A stretch of 64,000 bases of DNA, taken from positions 558,001 to 622,000 of the forward strand of contig JBCBCN010000001.1 in NCBI GenBank assembly GCA_038530555.1. Reading direction: 5' to 3'. The stretch is from HKCCE3408 sp038530555. Lineage in GTDB: Bacteria > Pseudomonadota > Alphaproteobacteria > Rhodobacterales > Rhodobacteraceae. Position 1 is the stretch's first letter. Every line of letters begins with the position of its first letter. The position numbers and the translations under genes are program-made. Shown here piece by piece: positions 33,744 through 41,577 of this stretch. The notes under the pieces are model-generated. The model saw only the letters and a list, made by a program, of their open reading frames with translations, was not told the DNA's origin and did no database searches.

Positions 33744-34475
33744 ATGGCGTCACTCTGGGAATATGCCAATCCACAGCGCTTCATGGCGTTCAGCGCGCGC
33801 CTTCTCCCCTGGACGGCGGGTCTGGCTGCATTTTGCCTGGTAACCGGTTTGATCTGGGGTTTTTTCTTCACGCCTGATGATTTCCGCCAAGGCTCGACCG
33901 TTAAGATCATCTACTTGCATGTGCCCTCGGCCATCATGGCGGTTAATGCCTGGCTGATGATGCTTGTCGCCTCGATCATCTGGGTCGTGCGGCGCCACCA
34001 TGTCAGCGCGCTCGCCGCCAAAGCAGCCGCGCCCGTGGGCACTGCCTTCACGCTTATCGCGCTTTATACCGGCGCCGTCTGGGGTCAGCCGATGTGGGGC
34101 ACCTGGTGGGAATGGGATCCGCGCCTGACCGCCTTCCTAATCCTGTTTCTGTTCTATCTGGGCTACATGGCGCTCTGGCAGGCGATCGAGGAGCCCGATA
34201 CCGCCGCAGATCTGACCGCGATCCTGTGCCTTGTGGGCTCGGTCTTCGCGATCATCTCACGCTACGCGCTGGTCTTCTGGAACCAAGGGCTCCACCAGGG
34301 GGCAAGCCTGTCGCTGGATGCCGAAACGAATGTGCACAATGTCTTTTGGTATCCGCTGCTCGTCTGCCTCGCCGGGTTCGGGTTTCTGTTCCTGGCGCTG
34401 GTTCTGTCGCGCACAAGGATGGAGATCCGCGCCCGCCGCCTGCACGCGATGATCGCCCGCGAAAGGCTCGCCTGA
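33744..34475 (+). CDS. ccmC: Haem transfer protein CcmC
   Basis: A 243-residue six-helix inner-membrane protein of the haem-handling family. It carries the tryptophan-rich signature GAVWGQPMWGTWWEWDPRLT with haem-binding histidines in the periplasmic loops (FKIIYLHVPSAIMAV-type and GLHQGASLS). CcmC loads haem onto the chaperone CcmE, which is not encoded in this window. Stop and ccmD start share bases (TGATG). Confidence 0.96.
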   Translation: MASLWEYANPQRFMAFSARLLPWTAGLAAFCLVTGLIWGFFFTPDDFRQGSTVKIIYLHVPSAIMAVNAWLMMLVASIIWVVRRHHVSALAAKAAAPVGTAFTLIALYTGAVWGQPMWGTWWEWDPRLTAFLILFLFYLGYMALWQAIEEPDTAADLTAILCLVGSVFAIISRYALVFWNQGLHQGASLSLDAETNVHNVFWYPLLVCLAGFGFLFLALVLSRTRMEIRARRLHAMIARERLA

Positions 34476-34645
34476 TGCCCGATCTCGGCCTCTATACCGG
34501 CGAGGTGCTCGCCGCTTATGCAGGCTCGCTTGCCCTTTTGGCCGTGCTCGTGGGCGGCTCGATCTGGCAGGCGCGCCGGGTCCGGCGCAGGCTCGAGGCG
34601 ATGGAGAGGGCCCGCCGCGAAGCCTCCCAAAGCCATGGCGGGTGA
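34475..34645 (+). CDS. ccmD: Haem exporter protein CcmD
   Basis: A 56-residue single-helix membrane protein: N-terminal YTGEVLAAYAGSLALLAVLV helix followed by a basic, coiled-coil-like tail (QARRVRRRLEAMERARRE). It stabilises the CcmABC-CcmE complex. Identified by size, topology and position between ccmC (TGATG overlap) and ccmG (11-bp overlap). Confidence 0.92.
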   Translation: MPDLGLYTGEVLAAYAGSLALLAVLVGGSIWQARRVRRRLEAMERARREASQSHGG

Positions 34646-35261
34646 AGAGCCACAGGCGGCGCGCCGAGGCTTCAATTGGCTGCTTTTGTTGCCGCTAGCG
34701 CTGAGCATGGGCTTCGTGGCTCTGGCCCTGCTGCAGCTCCGCGACAATCGCGACGACCTGCAACATGGCCGCGACAGCCAGGCCCTGCCCTCCGTGCAGG
34801 AAGGTCGCCCGGCGCCTCCGCTTGATCTAGGACAACTCGCCGATTTCCCTCTGCTCGAGGCAGGCGACATGATCGCCGAAACTGGGGAGGGTGACGCGCC
34901 GCTGCGCGTGGTGAACTTCTGGGCCTCCTGGTGCCCGCCCTGCCGCGCCGAGCATCCGACGCTCACCGCCTTGGCCGACGCTGGCAACCCGCTTTTCGGC
35001 ATCAATTACCGCGATCGCCCCGATCAGGCGCTCAGCTTTCTGGCCGATCTGGGCAATCCGTTCGACGCGCTGGGACAGGACCCGGTAGCCAGCACGGGCC
35101 GCGACTGGGGCGTCATCGCCCTTCCCGAGACGTTCTTCCTCGACGCCGAAGGCACCGTGGTCTTGCACTTTCGTGGCCCGATCACGGCCCGTGTCCTCGA
35201 CACACAAATCCGCCCAGCCCTTGCCGAGCGTGGCTTTAACCTGCCGCCGTTGTCGCAGTAG
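34635..35261 (+). CDS. ccmG: Thiol:disulfide interchange protein CcmG/DsbE
   Basis: A 208-residue membrane-anchored thioredoxin. An N-terminal helix (about residues 14-35) tethers it to the periplasmic face. The active site is WASWCPPCRAEHP, and the cis-proline loop is GVIALPETFFLD with FRGP further on, typical of CcmG. It keeps apocytochrome c cysteines reduced for haem attachment. The start at 34635 lies inside the end of ccmD. Last gene of the ccm cluster. Confidence 0.95.
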   Translation: MAGEEPQAARRGFNWLLLLPLALSMGFVALALLQLRDNRDDLQHGRDSQALPSVQEGRPAPPLDLGQLADFPLLEAGDMIAETGEGDAPLRVVNFWASWCPPCRAEHPTLTALADAGNPLFGINYRDRPDQALSFLADLGNPFDALGQDPVASTGRDWGVIALPETFFLDAEGTVVLHFRGPITARVLDTQIRPALAERGFNLPPLSQ

Positions 35262-35350
35262 GTCCTTTGTCAGGCGCATAAAAGCAGGGCGCCGCCCGTT
35301 CTCGCCTCAAACGCGATGCGTTTGCCAGCTAAAGCTGGACCGTTTCGAGC

Positions 35351-35399
35351 TCTTTATCGCTCAAATATCCCGGGGAGCGCGAGGGGTAGCACCCCTCGC
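35351..35399. repeat. 49-bp dispersed intergenic element, copy C
   Basis: Box TCTTTATCG-N3-AAATATCCC, GGGG and a perfect 9-bp hairpin: GCGAGGGGT (35379-35387), loop AGC, ACCCCTCGC (35391-35399). It lies between convergent ccmG and the lytic transglycosylase gene, 39 bp beyond the latter's stop. See copy B for the covarying base pair. Confidence 0.75.
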
Positions 35400-35437
35400 T
35401 CCCTCAGCCGACGCCCTCGCTCCCCCGGCCGACACAC

Positions 35438-36079
35438 TCACCCCTCGCCCAAAATGGCTGCGATATAATCCTGCGTCTCGGCAAAGGGCGGCACGCCGTT
35501 ATGGCGCGTCACCGCTTCGGGTCCTGCATTGTAGGCCGCCAGTGCCAGGCGCCAGGAGCCAAACGCCGCATATTGCTGAGCCAGGTAGCGTGCGCCACCG
35601 TCGAGATTGGCCACCGGATCGGTCGGATCGACCCGCAACAGAGCCGCGGTGTCCGGCATCAGTTGAGCAAGGCCGATGGCGCCTGCGTGGGACACGGCAT
35701 CGGGGTTCCAGGCGCTTTCCTGCGTCACGAGACGCAAAAACAGATCCTCAGGAATATCATGGCGGCGCGCCGCAGCGCGGGCGACGTCGAGAAACGGCCC
35801 GGCATAGGCGCCGCGAAATGCCGGGATCGCCTCGGAGCCCTCATCCGGATCGTAATCGGGGCGCAATCGGGCGGAGTCTTGGTATTGATCGGCCGCGCGA
35901 TCATCGAGCACGCGGGTCATCGCGTTCAAGCGCTCAAGCGCGCTCGATTGGGCAAAGCCCGGTGCGACACCCAGGGCGTGGCCCGCAACAATTAGACTGA
36001 CCAAGCCGGTATAGGACCGGCGTGTAATAGTCCGGCATATCTGGCGCGGATGGCCGCACCGGCGCGTTATCCTGCGCAT
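35438..36079 (-). CDS. Lytic transglycosylase, SLT-domain
   Basis: A 213-residue exported murein hydrolase that cleaves peptidoglycan glycan strands with formation of 1,6-anhydro ends. A signal-type N-terminus (LVSLIVAGHALGVAPGFAQ) precedes a linker and the SLT domain (about residues 85-213). The catalytic Glu is in LVTQESAWNPDAVSHAGAIG, followed by LAQLMPDTA and ARYLAQQYAAFGSWRLALAAYNAG. The ATG at 36079 has GGAGG five bases upstream; the other Met ten codons earlier lacks one. Divergent from ssb. Confidence 0.92.
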   Translation of the reverse strand: MRRITRRCGHPRQICRTITRRSYTGLVSLIVAGHALGVAPGFAQSSALERLNAMTRVLDDRAADQYQDSARLRPDYDPDEGSEAIPAFRGAYAGPFLDVARAAARRHDIPEDLFLRLVTQESAWNPDAVSHAGAIGLAQLMPDTAALLRVDPTDPVANLDGGARYLAQQYAAFGSWRLALAAYNAGPEAVTRHNGVPPFAETQDYIAAILGEG

Positions 36080-36134
36080 CGCTCCTCCAACGAAGACGCC
36101 CACAAGCACCGCTTATAGACATAAACGCGCGGAA

Positions 36135-36143
36135 TTATCCACA
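36135..36143 (+). promoter_or_regulatory. DnaA-box consensus in the ssb control region
   Basis: TTATCCACA is an exact DnaA box. It lies in the 219-bp divergent region between the lytic transglycosylase gene and ssb, 156 bp upstream of the ssb ATG. A partial second copy on the other strand (TGTGGGCGA, 36173-36181) is weak. A single 9-mer can occur by chance, so a regulatory role is only possible. Confidence 0.4.
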
Positions 36144-36298
36144 GCCATGCTCGGCGGCGCATGCGCAAAACCTGTGGGCGAGCGCTTGCTCCGGGGCGCT
36201 TTCGCCCTTCCGCCAGACTACGAATCCGGGCTAGTTTGCAACCCAAGCGGCGGGAGCGCGCCGGGGATAGATGCCAGTGGCAGAACTTGGAGGACAAC

Positions 36299-36820
36299 AT
36301 GGCCGGATCCATCAACAAGGTCATCCTGATCGGCAATCTGGGCCGTGACCCGGAGGTGCGCCAGTTTCAAAATGGCGGCAAGGTTTGCAACCTGCGGATC
36401 GCCACCTCGGAGAATTGGAAAGACCGCAATACGGGGGAACGGCGCGAGCGGACGGAATGGCATTCGGTCGCGATCTTCAACGAAAACCTTGCCCGCCTGG
36501 CCGAGCAATATCTGCGCAAGGGCTCCAAGGTCTATATCGAGGGCAAGCTCGAGACCCGTAAGTGGCAGGACCAATCGGGCCAGGACCGCTACAGCACCGA
36601 GGTCGTGCTGCGCCCCTATGCTGGTGAGCTGACCTTTCTGGACGGTCGCGATGGCGGCGGCGGGGGCGGCGGCTATGTCGGGCAAGATGACGGCTATGGC
36701 GGCGGCGGCTCCTCCTACGACAGCGGGCGCGGCGGCCCACCCGATGACCGGGCGCCTGCAGGCCGCTCGGGCGGCGGCTTCGGCGGCAACGCAGATCTCG
36801 ATGATGAAATCCCGTTCTAG
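36299..36820 (+). CDS. ssb: Single-stranded DNA-binding protein
   Basis: A 173-residue SSB. The OB fold covers about residues 1-112 (MAGSINKVILIGNLGRDPEV, then WHSVAIFNENLARLAEQYLR and GSKVYIEGKLETRKWQD). A flexible Gly/Ser-rich linker follows (residues about 120-165), and the acidic tip DLDDEIPF is the docking tail for replication and repair partners. Start at 36299 is supported by GGAGGA seven to twelve bases upstream. No SOS box of the kind seen at lexA is visible in its promoter region. Confidence 0.97.
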   Translation: MAGSINKVILIGNLGRDPEVRQFQNGGKVCNLRIATSENWKDRNTGERRERTEWHSVAIFNENLARLAEQYLRKGSKVYIEGKLETRKWQDQSGQDRYSTEVVLRPYAGELTFLDGRDGGGGGGGYVGQDDGYGGGGSSYDSGRGGPPDDRAPAGRSGGGFGGNADLDDEIPF

Positions 36821-36852
36821 CGTGCCCACGCGGTCTCAGCTTGCCACAACCC

Positions 36853-38064
36853 ATGTCTGAGCCGCGTTTCAATCCGCATTTGGCCGCGACCATGCCGCCC
36901 CCCGTTATGGAGGCACGCCGCTGGCTGGAGGGTGTGGAGTTTCCGCCCGAGCGCCCACTGATCAATCTCAGCCAGGCCGCCCCAGTCGATCCCCCGCCTG
37001 CGCCACTGGTGGAAGCCATGGCCCAAGCGCTGAGCGATCCGGCCAGCCATCTTTATGGCTCTGTCCTGGGCCTGCCCGATCTGCGCGCGGAACTCGCGGC
37101 GCAATGGTCAGCCGGATACCATGGCCAGATCACACCTTCGCAGGTCGCCATCACGTCGGGCTGCAACCAGGCCTTCGTCGCGGCCTGCGCCACCCTGGCG
37201 GGCCCGGGCGATGAAGTGCTCCTGCCCTGCCCATATTATTTCAACCATAAGATGTGGCTCGACATGGCCGGTGTCGGTGTGGGCCTCATCCCCACCGATG
37301 CGGGCCTTCTGCCCGACCCGGAGGCGGCGGCGGCGCGGATCGGGCCTCGCACGCGGGCCATCGCCCTGGTCTCGCCCAACAACCCTTGCGGCGTGGAATA
37401 TCCGCCCGAGCTGCTCGCCAAGTTCTTCGAGCTTTGCCAGGCGCGCGGCATCGCGCTCATCCTCGATGAGACCTACCGCGATTTTCACAGTGTGGATGGC
37501 GCGCCGCATACCCTATTTCAGCGGCCCGATTGGGCGGGCACGCTGGTGCATCTCTATTCCTTCTCCAAGGCCTATCGCCTGACAGGCCACCGCGTTGGCG
37601 GTCTGATCTGTGCCGAGGACCGCTTGGCCCAGGTTGAAAAGTTCCTCGACACGGTGGCGATTTGCCCGCCGCAGCTGGGCCAGATCGCGGCGCTTTGGGG
37701 GATGCGTAACCTGGGCGACTGGCTAGCCGGTGAGCGGGCGGAGATCCTTGCCCGCCGCGCCGCCATCGAGGCCGAGATCGCCGCCCTACCCGGCTGGTCT
37801 GTCGCGGGCAGCGGCGCTTATTTCGCCTATCTTCAGCACCCGTTCGAGGCAGCGTCCGACCACGTGGCCCGGGCGTTGGTGGCCGAGGCCGGGATCCTGG
37901 TTCTGCCGGGCATAATGTTTGGCCCAAGCCGCGCCGAGGGCGGCGATGGGCGCGCCGAGAACAGCCTGCGCCTGGCCTTCGCCAATGCCGATGCGCGGGG
38001 CCTGTCTGAGACCGCGCGCCGCCTGGCCGCTCTGCCCGCCGATTTAGGCGTCGCCGCGGCATAG
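36853..38064 (+). CDS. PLP-dependent aminotransferase, class I/II
   Basis: A 403-residue fold-type-I aminotransferase. The PLP lysine is in LYSFSKAYRLTGHRVGG; other marks are TSGCNQAFVAACATLAGPGDE, the VSPNNPCGVEYP substrate/cofactor loop and LILDETYRDF with the Asp that contacts the pyridine ring. Substrate cannot be told from sequence; the aspartate/aromatic aminotransferase branch is most likely. It follows ssb by 32 bp and may be read from the same message. ATG at 36853 chosen; a TTG four codons earlier is the alternative. Confidence 0.9.
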   Translation: MSEPRFNPHLAATMPPPVMEARRWLEGVEFPPERPLINLSQAAPVDPPPAPLVEAMAQALSDPASHLYGSVLGLPDLRAELAAQWSAGYHGQITPSQVAITSGCNQAFVAACATLAGPGDEVLLPCPYYFNHKMWLDMAGVGVGLIPTDAGLLPDPEAAAARIGPRTRAIALVSPNNPCGVEYPPELLAKFFELCQARGIALILDETYRDFHSVDGAPHTLFQRPDWAGTLVHLYSFSKAYRLTGHRVGGLICAEDRLAQVEKFLDTVAICPPQLGQIAALWGMRNLGDWLAGERAEILARRAAIEAEIAALPGWSVAGSGAYFAYLQHPFEAASDHVARALVAEAGILVLPGIMFGPSRAEGGDGRAENSLRLAFANADARGLSETARRLAALPADLGVAAA

Positions 38065-38173
38065 GGCGGGGCTCTGGACACCACCGGCGCGACTGCCTAA
38101 ACCGCTTGCTGTTCCGGCAGGTCTAAACCCCGCCCCGGCAGTCATTTCAACGCCCAAAGACGGAGCGCGCAAC

Positions 38174-40042
38174 ATGGCGAGTGTGGCCAAGAAAGCCTCG
38201 AATATCGTGGTCTGGATCCTTTTGGGCCTGCTCTTTGTGGCGCTTGCGGGCTTTGGCGTGACCTCGTTTTCCGGCGGCTCGAGCCAGGTCGCCGAAGTCG
38301 GTCGCGCCAATGTCACGGCCAGCGCCTATTTCCGTCTGATCCAACAAACGATCAACCAACAGATCGCGGCGACGGGTCAGCCGGTGCGCCTAGCCGATCT
38401 CCAGGCAGATCGCGTCGATGAAGCAATCCGGTCGCAATTGATCGCCCAGGCCGCGCTCGACAATGAAGCGCTTGAGATGGGCCTGTCGGTGAGCGATGAA
38501 ACGGTGTTCTCGGAGCTTAGCGCAATCCCCGCCTTCCAAGGCCAGACCGGCTTCAATGCCGACATCTACGAGGCAACGCTGCGCCAACAGGGCTTTACGC
38601 CCGAGGAATTCGAAGAACAGATCCGTTCGGAAACCGCCCGCGCGCTGCTGCAGATCGGGGTGTTCGGCGGTGTTGCCCCGCCCGACGCCCTGACCGAGGC
38701 CCTGGTGGCGCGCGAAGTGGAGACACGCGATTTCACCGTGGCGCGACTGAGCGAAGGGGCCCTGCCCGAGCCCATTGCCGAACCCGATGCCGAGACGCTG
38801 GCCGCCTTCCACGAAGAGAATGCCGCGCGATTTGAGACGCCGGAGACCCGTTCCATCAGCTATGCCTGGGTCAGCCCGGACATGCTTTTGGATGAGGTTT
38901 TGGTCGACGAAGACCGCCTGCGGGAGCTTTACGACGCCCGCCTCGACGAGTTTGTCCGGCCCGAGCGGCGCCTGCTCGAGCGGCTGGTTTTCCCTAGCCA
39001 AGAGGATGCGCAAGACGCAGCCGACGCCCTGGCGGCCGGCGAGACCGATTTCGACACGCTGGTCGAAGGGCGCGGCCTGACGCTCGATGATGTCAATCTC
39101 GACGATGTGGCCCGCGGCGATCTAAGTGCCGCGGCGGCCGAGGCCGTGTTCGCCGATGATGCAGGCGAGATCATCGGCCCGGTCGACAGCACCTTCGGCC
39201 CGGCGCTGTTCCGCGTGAACGCCGTGCTCAACGCCACCGAAGTGACCTTCGAGGAGGCCCGAGAGGAGCTGAATGCCGAGCTTGCGCAAGACGGCGCACG
39301 GCGACTGATCTTCGAGGCGCGCGAGGAGATCGACGACCTGCTGGCCAGCGGTGCTACGCTCGAAGAGACCGCCGAGGCGACGATCATGCGGTTCGCCAGC
39401 CTGGACTACGGAGCTGAGGACGCAAGCGACGTGATTACCGGCTATGACGCCTTTCGCGAGGCCGCCGAGACCGTCGCCGCGACGGATTTCCCCGGCCTAA
39501 TCGAGTTGTCGGATGGCGGGCTGGTGGCCCTCAGGCTCGACAGCGTCAATCCCCCCGAGCTGCCGCCCCTGGCCGAGATCGAGGACGTGGTGGCAGAGGC
39601 CTGGCGGGCGCAGGCCCTGTCCGAGGCGCTTCAAGAGGAGGCCAGCGCGCTACTCACAGCGATCGTGACCGAGGGCCGGGCGCTCGACGCCGCAGGTGAG
39701 GCCGAGGGTATCACGCTGGAGACCTTCACCGGTCAAGGCCGCCGCGCTTTCATCCCCGGCTTGCCGCCTACGATCCTGCCAGAGCTTTTTGATCTGGCGA
39801 CCCCAGGCGATCTGGCCGTGCTCCCTGCCGGTGACGAGGCGCTGGTTCTGCGGCTCGACGGGATCAATCCGGGCAATGTGAACAGCGCTGAAGTGGCCGC
39901 GCTTTTGGCCCTGATCGAAAGCCAGACCGGCCAGTCCATTGCACAGGACCTGTTCGAAAGTTTCGGCGCCGCGATGGAGGGAGAGGTTGGCATTCGGGTC
40001 AATCAGGCCGTCATCAACCAAGTCCACAGCCAGTTCCGGTAG
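38174..40042 (+). CDS. ppiD: Peptidyl-prolyl isomerase-like chaperone PpiD/SurA type
   Basis: A 622-residue membrane-anchored periplasmic chaperone. One helix near residues 12-32 (VVWILLGLLFVALAGFGVT) is followed by a SurA-like N-terminal chaperone region (residues about 40-190), a degenerate parvulin domain (about 265-355, RRLLERLVFPSQEDAQDAAD) and a C-terminal helical part. The architecture and length match PpiD, which helps newly secreted proteins fold at the Sec exit. trpE starts only 6 bp after its stop, so the two are likely cotranscribed. Confidence 0.9.
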   Translation: MASVAKKASNIVVWILLGLLFVALAGFGVTSFSGGSSQVAEVGRANVTASAYFRLIQQTINQQIAATGQPVRLADLQADRVDEAIRSQLIAQAALDNEALEMGLSVSDETVFSELSAIPAFQGQTGFNADIYEATLRQQGFTPEEFEEQIRSETARALLQIGVFGGVAPPDALTEALVAREVETRDFTVARLSEGALPEPIAEPDAETLAAFHEENAARFETPETRSISYAWVSPDMLLDEVLVDEDRLRELYDARLDEFVRPERRLLERLVFPSQEDAQDAADALAAGETDFDTLVEGRGLTLDDVNLDDVARGDLSAAAAEAVFADDAGEIIGPVDSTFGPALFRVNAVLNATEVTFEEAREELNAELAQDGARRLIFEAREEIDDLLASGATLEETAEATIMRFASLDYGAEDASDVITGYDAFREAAETVAATDFPGLIELSDGGLVALRLDSVNPPELPPLAEIEDVVAEAWRAQALSEALQEEASALLTAIVTEGRALDAAGEAEGITLETFTGQGRRAFIPGLPPTILPELFDLATPGDLAVLPAGDEALVLRLDGINPGNVNSAEVAALLALIESQTGQSIAQDLFESFGAAMEGEVGIRVNQAVINQVHSQFR

Positions 40043-40048
40043 GCCCAG

Positions 40049-41557
40049 ATGGCGCTCATCTCGGATTTCGCCGCGTTTGAGGCGGGCTGGGAGGCCGGGC
40101 AAAATCAGCTCGTCTTCGCACGCCTTCCGGCCGATCTCGACACGCCGGTCTCGATCCTTCTTAAGCTGTCGGAGGCGGGCCCCTATTCGTTCCTGCTGGA
40201 GTCTGTCACCGGCGGTGAAGTGCGCGGGAGGTATTCCATCGTCGGGCTCAAGCCCGATCTGATCTGGCGCTGTCAGGGCGAGACATCCGCACTCAATCGC
40301 TCCGCCCGCTTTGATGCGGACGCGTTTGAGCCTTGCGCCGAGCCGCCGCTGGATGCGATCCGCGGACTTCTCGCCGAAAGCGCGATTGACCTGCCCGCCG
40401 ATCTTCCGGCCGCCGCCGCAGGGCTTTTCGGCTATCTGGGCTATGACATGATCCGCCTGGTCGAGCATTTGCCCGACATCAATCCCGATCCGTTGGGCCT
40501 GCCCGATGCGGTGCTGATCCGGCCTTCGATCGTCGCGGTTCTGGATGGGGTGAAGGGCGAGGTCACGCTCGTCGCCCCGGCTTGGCAAAGTTCCGGATTG
40601 GGCGCGCGCGAGGCCTATGCCCAAGCCGCCGAGCGGGTGTCGGACGCGCTGCGCGATCTAGACCGGGTGCCGCGCGTGCCCGCCCACAGCGCAGGACCGG
40701 ACTGGCACCCGGCGGAACCGGTGTCGAATTTTGCCAAGCCCGATTATCTGGCCGCGGTTGAGCGCGCCAAGGATTATATCCGCGCGGGCGATATCTTTCA
40801 GGTCGTGCCGTCGCAACGCTGGAGCCTCGATTTCCCGCTGCCGCCCGTCTCGCTTTATCGGGCACTGCGCCGCGCCAATCCCTCGCCGTTCATGTTCTTT
40901 TTCAACTTCGAAGGCTTTCAGGTTATCGGCGCGAGCCCGGAGATCCTGGTGCGCGTCTTCGACAGCGAAGTGACCGTGCGCCCCATTGCAGGCACGCGGC
41001 CGCGCGGCGCGACGCCCGAGGCGGATGCGGCCTACGAGGCCGAGTTGATGGCCGATGAAAAAGAGCTGGCCGAGCATCTGATGCTGCTCGATCTGGGCCG
41101 CAACGATGTGGGGCGCGTGGCCAAGATCGGCACGGTGCGTCCGACCGAGGAGTTTATCGTCGAACGCTACTCCCATGTGATGCACATCGTCTCGAATGTG
41201 GTGGGGGAGCTCTCAGACGAGCAAGACGCGCTGTCGGCGCTGCTTGCCGGTTTGCCCGCCGGAACGGTGTCCGGCGCACCGAAGGTCCGCGCGATGGAAA
41301 TCATCGACGAGCTCGAGCCCGAAAAGCGCGGCGTCTATGGCGGCGGGCTGGGCTATTTTTCCTCAGGCGGCGACATGGATATGTGCATCGCCCTGCGCAC
41401 GGCGGTGTTGAAGGACGAGACGCTCTATATCCAAGCGGGAGGCGGTGTAGTCTATGACAGCGACCCCGAGGCCGAGTTCGAAGAAACGGTCAACAAGGCC
41501 CGCGCGATCCGCCGCGCAGCGGAAGATGCCGGACGGTTCGAGGGCGGCAATCGCTGA
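40049..41557 (+). CDS. trpE: Anthranilate synthase component I
   Basis: A 502-residue enzyme that makes anthranilate from chorismate with ammonia from TrpG, the first step of tryptophan synthesis. The N-terminal domain has the feedback-site region (…LKLSEAGPYSFLLESV…). The chorismate-binding domain has NPSPFMFFFNFEGFQVIGAS, the PIAGTRPRGATPEADAAYE loop, LLDLGRNDVGRV, PAGTVSGAPKVRAMEIID and GVYGGGLGYFSSGG. Only 6 bp separate it from ppiD. trpG lies 2.3 kb downstream, beyond an opposite-strand gene, so the trp genes here are split. Confidence 0.97.
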   Translation: MALISDFAAFEAGWEAGQNQLVFARLPADLDTPVSILLKLSEAGPYSFLLESVTGGEVRGRYSIVGLKPDLIWRCQGETSALNRSARFDADAFEPCAEPPLDAIRGLLAESAIDLPADLPAAAAGLFGYLGYDMIRLVEHLPDINPDPLGLPDAVLIRPSIVAVLDGVKGEVTLVAPAWQSSGLGAREAYAQAAERVSDALRDLDRVPRVPAHSAGPDWHPAEPVSNFAKPDYLAAVERAKDYIRAGDIFQVVPSQRWSLDFPLPPVSLYRALRRANPSPFMFFFNFEGFQVIGASPEILVRVFDSEVTVRPIAGTRPRGATPEADAAYEAELMADEKELAEHLMLLDLGRNDVGRVAKIGTVRPTEEFIVERYSHVMHIVSNVVGELSDEQDALSALLAGLPAGTVSGAPKVRAMEIIDELEPEKRGVYGGGLGYFSSGGDMDMCIALRTAVLKDETLYIQAGGGVVYDSDPEAEFEETVNKARAIRRAAEDAGRFEGGNR

Positions 41558-41577
41558 AGCCTTTGCAGAGGACCTAT

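Noticed and set aside
36200..36298. SOS box upstream of ssb
   Set aside because: No GTTC-N7-GTTC or GAAC-N7-GAAC found there.
39650..40624. Open frame spanning ppiD and trpE on the minus strand
   Set aside because: Crosses the junction of two well-supported plus-strand genes and has no family similarity.
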